A stretch of 7,264 nucleotides of DNA from Clostridia bacterium (GTDB taxonomy: Bacteria; Bacillota_A; Clostridia; Christensenellales; Aristaeellaceae). This document shows, in pieces, positions 4,908 through 7,264 of the stretch. The DNA lies in assembly GCA_017530275.1 (NCBI GenBank), contig JAFXMP010000354.1, positions 1 through 7,264 of the forward strand. Reading direction: 5' to 3'. The position numbers and the translations under genes are program-made. The notes below the pieces were generated by a model. The model did not search any database and was not told where the DNA came from. It worked only from the letters and a program-made list of their open reading frames with translations. Each line of letters begins with the position of its first letter. The first letter of the stretch is position 1.

Positions 4908-6412
4908 CTGTTATAAGCCAGCTTGCAGCTGCCACCGGGCAAGCGGAAAACAATCAGACATGGCCGGAGCTACCGGACGGGGCGCAGGCTGTTCCAGACT
5001 TTCCGGCGCAAGTGCTGCCGGACGATCTGCGATTACTCATCCGAAGTATTGCAAAGGCGCACCAGGTATCGGAAGGGATGGCGGCGGCGTTCGCCCTGGG
5101 TGTGGCATCCGCGGCGATTGTAGGGCGGGTGGAGATTCAGCCGAAAGCCGGAAACCCTGGATACACGGAACCGGGGCAAATTTATGTTCTTTGCCAGGGC
5201 GAAAGCGGCGAGCGAAAAACGCCTGTTTTACGGTCATTGAAAGCGCCGCTGGAAAGCTGGCTGGATGAACAGCGGGCAGCAATCCAGGCAAGCAATCGAC
5301 ACACTAAGAACAGGATCGAGGCGACGAAAGCAGCGGCAAAAAGGGAGAAAGACCCAGCCAAAGCTGCCGCACTGCTGGACGAAGTGGACGACCTGGAAGC
5401 GAAGCTTCAGCCGGATCCGGAATATATGCAGGCAGATTTAACGGTGGAGAGCGTAACAAAGGCAATGGCCGATCACGGCGGGCGGGCTGTCGTTCTGGCC
5501 GACGAGGCGGATTTTCTATCCGTACTGGCCGGGAATGCGTACAGCCGAGAGGGTGCGAGCGTCAATCTGGGCGCTGTCCTGTCTGGCTACACGAATGAAG
5601 GGTTTCACGGTCAGCGCGTGGGACGCGGAGAATGGCACATTCCCAGAGCTTCCTTGGCGTTCTGCCTTGGCGTGCAGCCTGGATTACTGCGAAAATTCAT
5701 GAGCGATTCTTTCGGCGCTGATCGCGGCCTCCACGCGCGATTTTTGTTTTTCCTGCCGCGAAGCATGATTGGGAAGCGGTCAAACAAGGACGAGGCTGTT
5801 CCGTCCTCTGTTTCGGATTGGTGGGACAAAACGATTCGACGGCTGGCAGGGATTGCCCGCGAAGGGGTGCCGCTTCGGATTCGCTTCGATACCTACGCAG
5901 AGGCCGCATATAGAGTTTTCTTTGATCAGATCGAAAAGCGCCTGGTCGGCGATCTGGGCGGCGATATGAAAGGCTGGGGCGGAAAGATGGTCGGGAATAC
6001 GGTGCGCGTGGCGGGCATTCTGGCCTTGCTGGATGGCGCAGAAGAAGTGCGGCGGGTGCATTGGGACGCGGCGGAGGTTATCGCTAAAAACTACCTGATT
6101 CCCTGCGCCGTCAGCCTGTACCGTGGCGACGATCCTTCTTTGTCGGAGAATACGCGAAAGCTGCTCTCTATTATCCGTGACCTGGATTCATTCAGCGAGA
6201 CGGATTTGTGGCGGGAAAAGGGTCGGTATAGCAGATTGAAAAAAGATGGTTACGGTCTTGCCTTGCTTGATTTGTGCGAGCATGGATATATCCGCCAGGC
6301 TGCGCGCCAACCGGTTTATTGCGGAACAGGCCGTAAACCGTCCCCAATTTGGGAGGTAAACCCAGCGCTGCACGGACAAAAGAAGACGGTCGGCCAGGTG
6401 ATAGAGCTATGA
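4904..6412 (+). CDS. DUF3987-family P-loop protein, putative replication helicase/primase-associated ATPase
   Basis: This 502-aa protein matches the DUF3987 pattern common on phages and integrative elements. A helical N-terminal part leads to the P-loop GESGERKT (G99-T106), a variant Walker A in which R replaces the usual last G. An Ala/Lys/Glu-rich, probably coiled helical insert follows (about 120-172). The Walker B-like strand AVVLADEADF has D200 and E201. A later GADRGLHARFLFF segment (about 271-283) supplies arginines that could act as sensor or finger. The C-terminal ~85 residues (LSENTRKLLSIIRD onward) look like a winged helix. I infer an ATP-driven role in element replication with the upstream CHC2 protein. 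The ATG overlaps the CHC2 stop, and the TGA overlaps the next start. The biochemical activity of this family is not established to my knowledge. Confidence 0.85.
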   Translation: MTVISQLAAATGQAENNQTWPELPDGAQAVPDFPAQVLPDDLRLLIRSIAKAHQVSEGMAAAFALGVASAAIVGRVEIQPKAGNPGYTEPGQIYVLCQGESGERKTPVLRSLKAPLESWLDEQRAAIQASNRHTKNRIEATKAAAKREKDPAKAAALLDEVDDLEAKLQPDPEYMQADLTVESVTKAMADHGGRAVVLADEADFLSVLAGNAYSREGASVNLGAVLSGYTNEGFHGQRVGRGEWHIPRASLAFCLGVQPGLLRKFMSDSFGADRGLHARFLFFLPRSMIGKRSNKDEAVPSSVSDWWDKTIRRLAGIAREGVPLRIRFDTYAEAAYRVFFDQIEKRLVGDLGGDMKGWGGKMVGNTVRVAGILALLDGAEEVRRVHWDAAEVIAKNYLIPCAVSLYRGDDPSLSENTRKLLSIIRDLDSFSETDLWREKGRYSRLKKDGYGLALLDLCEHGYIRQAARQPVYCGTGRKPSPIWEVNPALHGQKKTVGQVIEL

Positions 6413-6756
6413 GCAAGATGCTGGAATTGGAGCGCATGGGCTACCGCTTCAGGCTGGAGGGTAACCGGGTACTGGCTGAATGCTTCGGAACGCCGCCGGC
6501 GGAGGCCGCCGCGCTGCTGGCTGGCCTGGACAGAGAGGAAGTCAAGCTCCTCCTGGATGCTCGTGCTGCTGGCTTCTCTGTGGCTCCTGACGGCGTTCTG
6601 TGGGTGGCCGGTGCGGATGACATTTTGCAGGCAGGAAGAGAGCTAAAGGCGGCGCTGGATGCTGGGGAGTTATTTTCCGTAAATGTGATCTACCATAAAA
6701 AAACAGGCATAGCGGAATTTCGTTTCCGGCCAGCGGGATGGTTGCAGCACCAATAA
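6409..6756 (+). CDS. Small protein with TubC-like N-terminal docking-type domain
   Basis: This 115-aa protein is translationally coupled to the DUF3987 gene (ATGA overlap at 6409-6412). Residues about 4-52 (leucine-rich helix, GYRFRLEGNRVLAEC hairpin, acidic/Leu-rich helices ending EEVKLLLDAR) follow the helix-hairpin-helix plan of TubC-type docking domains: [L-x-x-x-G-hydrophobic-x-hydrophobic-x-x-x-G-x-x-L]. I recall similar short proteins near DUF3987 or primase genes on mobile elements. The C-terminal half (about 55-115) is a mixed segment with FSVNVIYHKKTG and EFRFRP strands that I do not recognise. A protein-protein adaptor for the replication module is inferred; the similarity is by eye only. 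Confidence 0.75.
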   Translation: MSKMLELERMGYRFRLEGNRVLAECFGTPPAEAAALLAGLDREEVKLLLDARAAGFSVAPDGVLWVAGADDILQAGRELKAALDAGELFSVNVIYHKKTGIAEFRFRPAGWLQHQ

Positions 6757-6778
6757 AAAACCGGGGATTTCTCCCCGG
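6755..6778 (-). terminator. Intrinsic terminator of the minus-strand right-end unit
   Basis: CCGGGGA (6761-6767) and TCCCCGG (6772-6778) form a 7-bp stem with a 4-nt loop. On the minus strand it is followed by six Ts (complement of 6755-6760), a canonical terminator 7 nt after the stop of the 42-aa gene. On the plus strand no T-tract follows, though the hairpin may still slow the converging rightward operon, whose last stop lies at 6754-6756. Confidence 0.85.
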
Positions 6779-6785
6779 CTGATTG

Positions 6786-6914
6786 TTAGCCTCTGTAGCG
6801 TCCGTCTGAAACATATAGGCGGTTAAGGAAGGCCAGCACCCAGCGAAGCGCCTTTTCTCCCAAGTCATGCTCAATCTTGTCAAGATACCAGTTGATTTGT
6901 TCCCGCACGTTCAA
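6786..6914 (-). CDS. Small hypothetical protein (42 aa, TTG start)
   Basis: A 42-codon frame starts with TTG at 6914 and reads MNVREQINWYLDKIEHDLGE, then a Leu/Trp-rich amphipathic segment KALRWVLAFLNRLYV, ending DGRYRG. It is preceded by GGGAGG with an 8-nt spacing, an excellent ribosome site that identifies the non-ATG start. A minus-strand terminator follows its stop within 30 nt, supporting a real end-of-operon gene. The predicted fold is two amphipathic helices; there is no signal peptide and no clear transmembrane segment. It resembles the many short helical proteins on Firmicute prophages, with no function I can name. A small toxin or regulator is possible but unsupported. Confidence 0.7.
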   Translation of the reverse strand: MNVREQINWYLDKIEHDLGEKALRWVLAFLNRLYVSDGRYRG

Positions 6915-6934
6915 GGTCTTTTCCTCCCTTCGTA

Positions 6935-6963
6935 TTGACTGAATCGGGAGCAGGGGTTATAAT
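6935..6963 (+). promoter_or_regulatory. Near-consensus plus-strand promoter with a dyad across its -10
   Basis: TTGACT (6935-6940) and TATAAT (6958-6963) are separated by 17 nt, the same hexamers and spacing as the element's main rightward promoter. GCAGGG (6950-6955) and CCCTGC (6966-6971) form a perfect dyad centred on the -10, which could be an operator. It faces against the flanking minus-strand genes, with a predicted start near 6970. Confidence 0.65.
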
Positions 6964-6969
6964 ATCCCT

Positions 6970-7036
6970 GCCCCCACTTTGTTGGGTTCGCCCTGGATGC
7001 TGCCGCGTCTCATTTCGTCAGCGTCCGGGGTTTTAA
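6970..7036 (+). ncRNA. Candidate small RNA of about 65-70 nt, antisense to the minus-strand intergenic leader
   Basis: Downstream of the 6935-6963 promoter is a 12-bp stem, 6991-7002 with 7019-7030, with a 16-nt loop, followed by TTTTAATTT. Two of its pairs are U-G (6994/7027 and 6998/7023). These pair in a plus-strand RNA but would be A-C mismatches in a minus-strand RNA, so the fold favours plus-strand transcription. A weaker hairpin, CCCA/TGGG (6973-6976, 6983-6986), may precede it. Promoter and terminator enclose no convincing ORF. The transcript would lie wholly between two minus-strand genes and be complementary to their shared message. Existence and role are inferred. Confidence 0.5.
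6991..7034 (+). terminator. Intrinsic terminator on the plus strand ending the candidate small RNA
   Basis: Arms 6991-7002 (CCCTGGATGCTG) and 7019-7030 (CAGCGTCCGGGG) pair over 12 bp with two G-U pairs, with the T-rich tail TTTTAATTT at 7031-7039. The tail overlaps the stop codon of the minus-strand gene at 7033-7035. The hairpin would be clearly weaker in a minus-strand transcript. Confidence 0.6.
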
Positions 7037-7264
7037 TTTACCGTGAAGCGGCTTGTCCTGGTGCTGATTGTGTACAGCGCATAGGTGGCAGGATCGGCGG
7101 CTTTCAGTGCCTTAGAATCGAACCGGCTGCTTTCCACCACTTTCCAAGAGGCTTTCCAGCCGTTCCCGGTCAAGGTTTCTTCGCCCCTGTTCACCATTTC
7201 GGCCTTGATCGTGTCTTTGATCGCTTCCACTTCTGCGGTCAATCGCTCGATCTCGCTTTGCAGC
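7033..7264 (-). CDS. Phage-type coiled-coil/beta protein, C-terminal part (5' end outside window)
   Basis: The frame is open from the right edge to the TAA at 7033-7035, giving at least 76 residues. It starts with a heptad-like helix (QSEIERLTAEVEAIKDTIKAEM), continues with a short strand region (TLTGNGWKASWKVVE) and ends with SSRFDSKALKAADPATYALY and a Ser/Thr/Arg-rich strand TSRFTVN. I recognise this SSRFD-KALK...Y-Y...SRFTV ending from short hypothetical proteins in Firmicute prophages and related elements, often near recombination or replication genes. I cannot assign a biochemical role. A TTG at 7242 is in frame but has no ribosome site, so the gene most likely begins beyond the window. 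It is transcribed toward the 42-aa gene and ends at the terminator at 6755-6778. Confidence 0.75.
   Translation of the reverse strand, partial: LQSEIERLTAEVEAIKDTIKAEMVNRGEETLTGNGWKASWKVVESSRFDSKALKAADPATYALYTISTRTSRFTVN

Noticed and set aside
6957..7013. An 18-codon minus-strand frame starting ATG AGA CGC between the two right-end genes
   Set aside because: It has no credible ribosome site upstream, is very short, and overlaps the stronger promoter/terminator signals of the candidate small RNA.
6995..7264. A plus-strand frame starting at the ATG near 6997 and open to the window end
   Set aside because: It lacks a ribosome site, begins inside the terminator stem, and runs antisense to the recognisable phage-type protein; its composition looks like a shadow frame.
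1..7264. CRISPR array, retron or toxin-antitoxin system
   Set aside because: No regularly spaced repeats of CRISPR type, no reverse transcriptase and no recognisable toxin-antitoxin pair are seen on either strand.

Overview
The window reads as the junction between a bacterial chromosome and an integrated mobile element. Strong AGGAGG-type ribosome sites, the family make-up (DUF3987, stand-alone CHC2 protein, Tn916/phage-type integrase), a tRNA gene without an encoded CCA, and moderately high GC suggest a GC-rich Clostridia-type Firmicute. This placement is an inference; there is no ribosomal marker in the window.

Chromosomal side (1-1993). A complete four-domain TrkA potassium-uptake regulator lies on the minus strand, with its own promoter and a perfect 21-bp inverted repeat just after its stop. 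The stretch between trkA and the tRNA holds a structured, GC-rich intergenic repeat of about 210 bp. A well-formed tRNA-Ala(GGC) with its own promoter follows.

Element side (about 1994-7264). The tRNA 3' end is the likely attachment site. Beyond it come a terminator, a short region of direct repeats that look like integrase arm sites, and a minus-strand terminator. Next are a tyrosine integrase and, upstream of it in the same minus-strand operon, an XRE-type repressor without a protease domain. A divergent control region follows, with two inverted-repeat operators that share the same architecture, GTACC-N14-GGTAC. One covers the rightward promoter; the other covers the leftward promoter and the rightward start site. 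The rightward operon has an excisionase-like HTH protein, a 171-aa CHC2 zinc-finger primase-type protein, a 502-aa DUF3987 P-loop protein and a 115-aa protein whose N-terminus resembles TubC docking domains. The last three are tightly coupled, with two ATGA stop/start overlaps.

Right end (6755-7264). A minus-strand unit converges on the rightward operon. It holds the C-terminal part of a phage-type coiled-coil protein that runs off the window, a 42-aa gene with a TTG start, and a terminator. Between these two genes, on the plus strand, lies what looks like a complete small-RNA unit: TTGACT-N17-TATAAT, then a 12-bp stem with two G-U pairs and a T-rich tail. It would give an RNA of about 65-70 nt antisense to the intergenic part of the minus-strand unit.

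Working model: the repressor holds the element quiet and controls its own operon, including int. When it is released, the xis-like and replication genes are expressed. The layout int-repressor | xis-primase-replication resembles prophages, integrative elements and phage-inducible islands. The window shows no structural, lysis or conjugation genes, so these cannot be told apart here.
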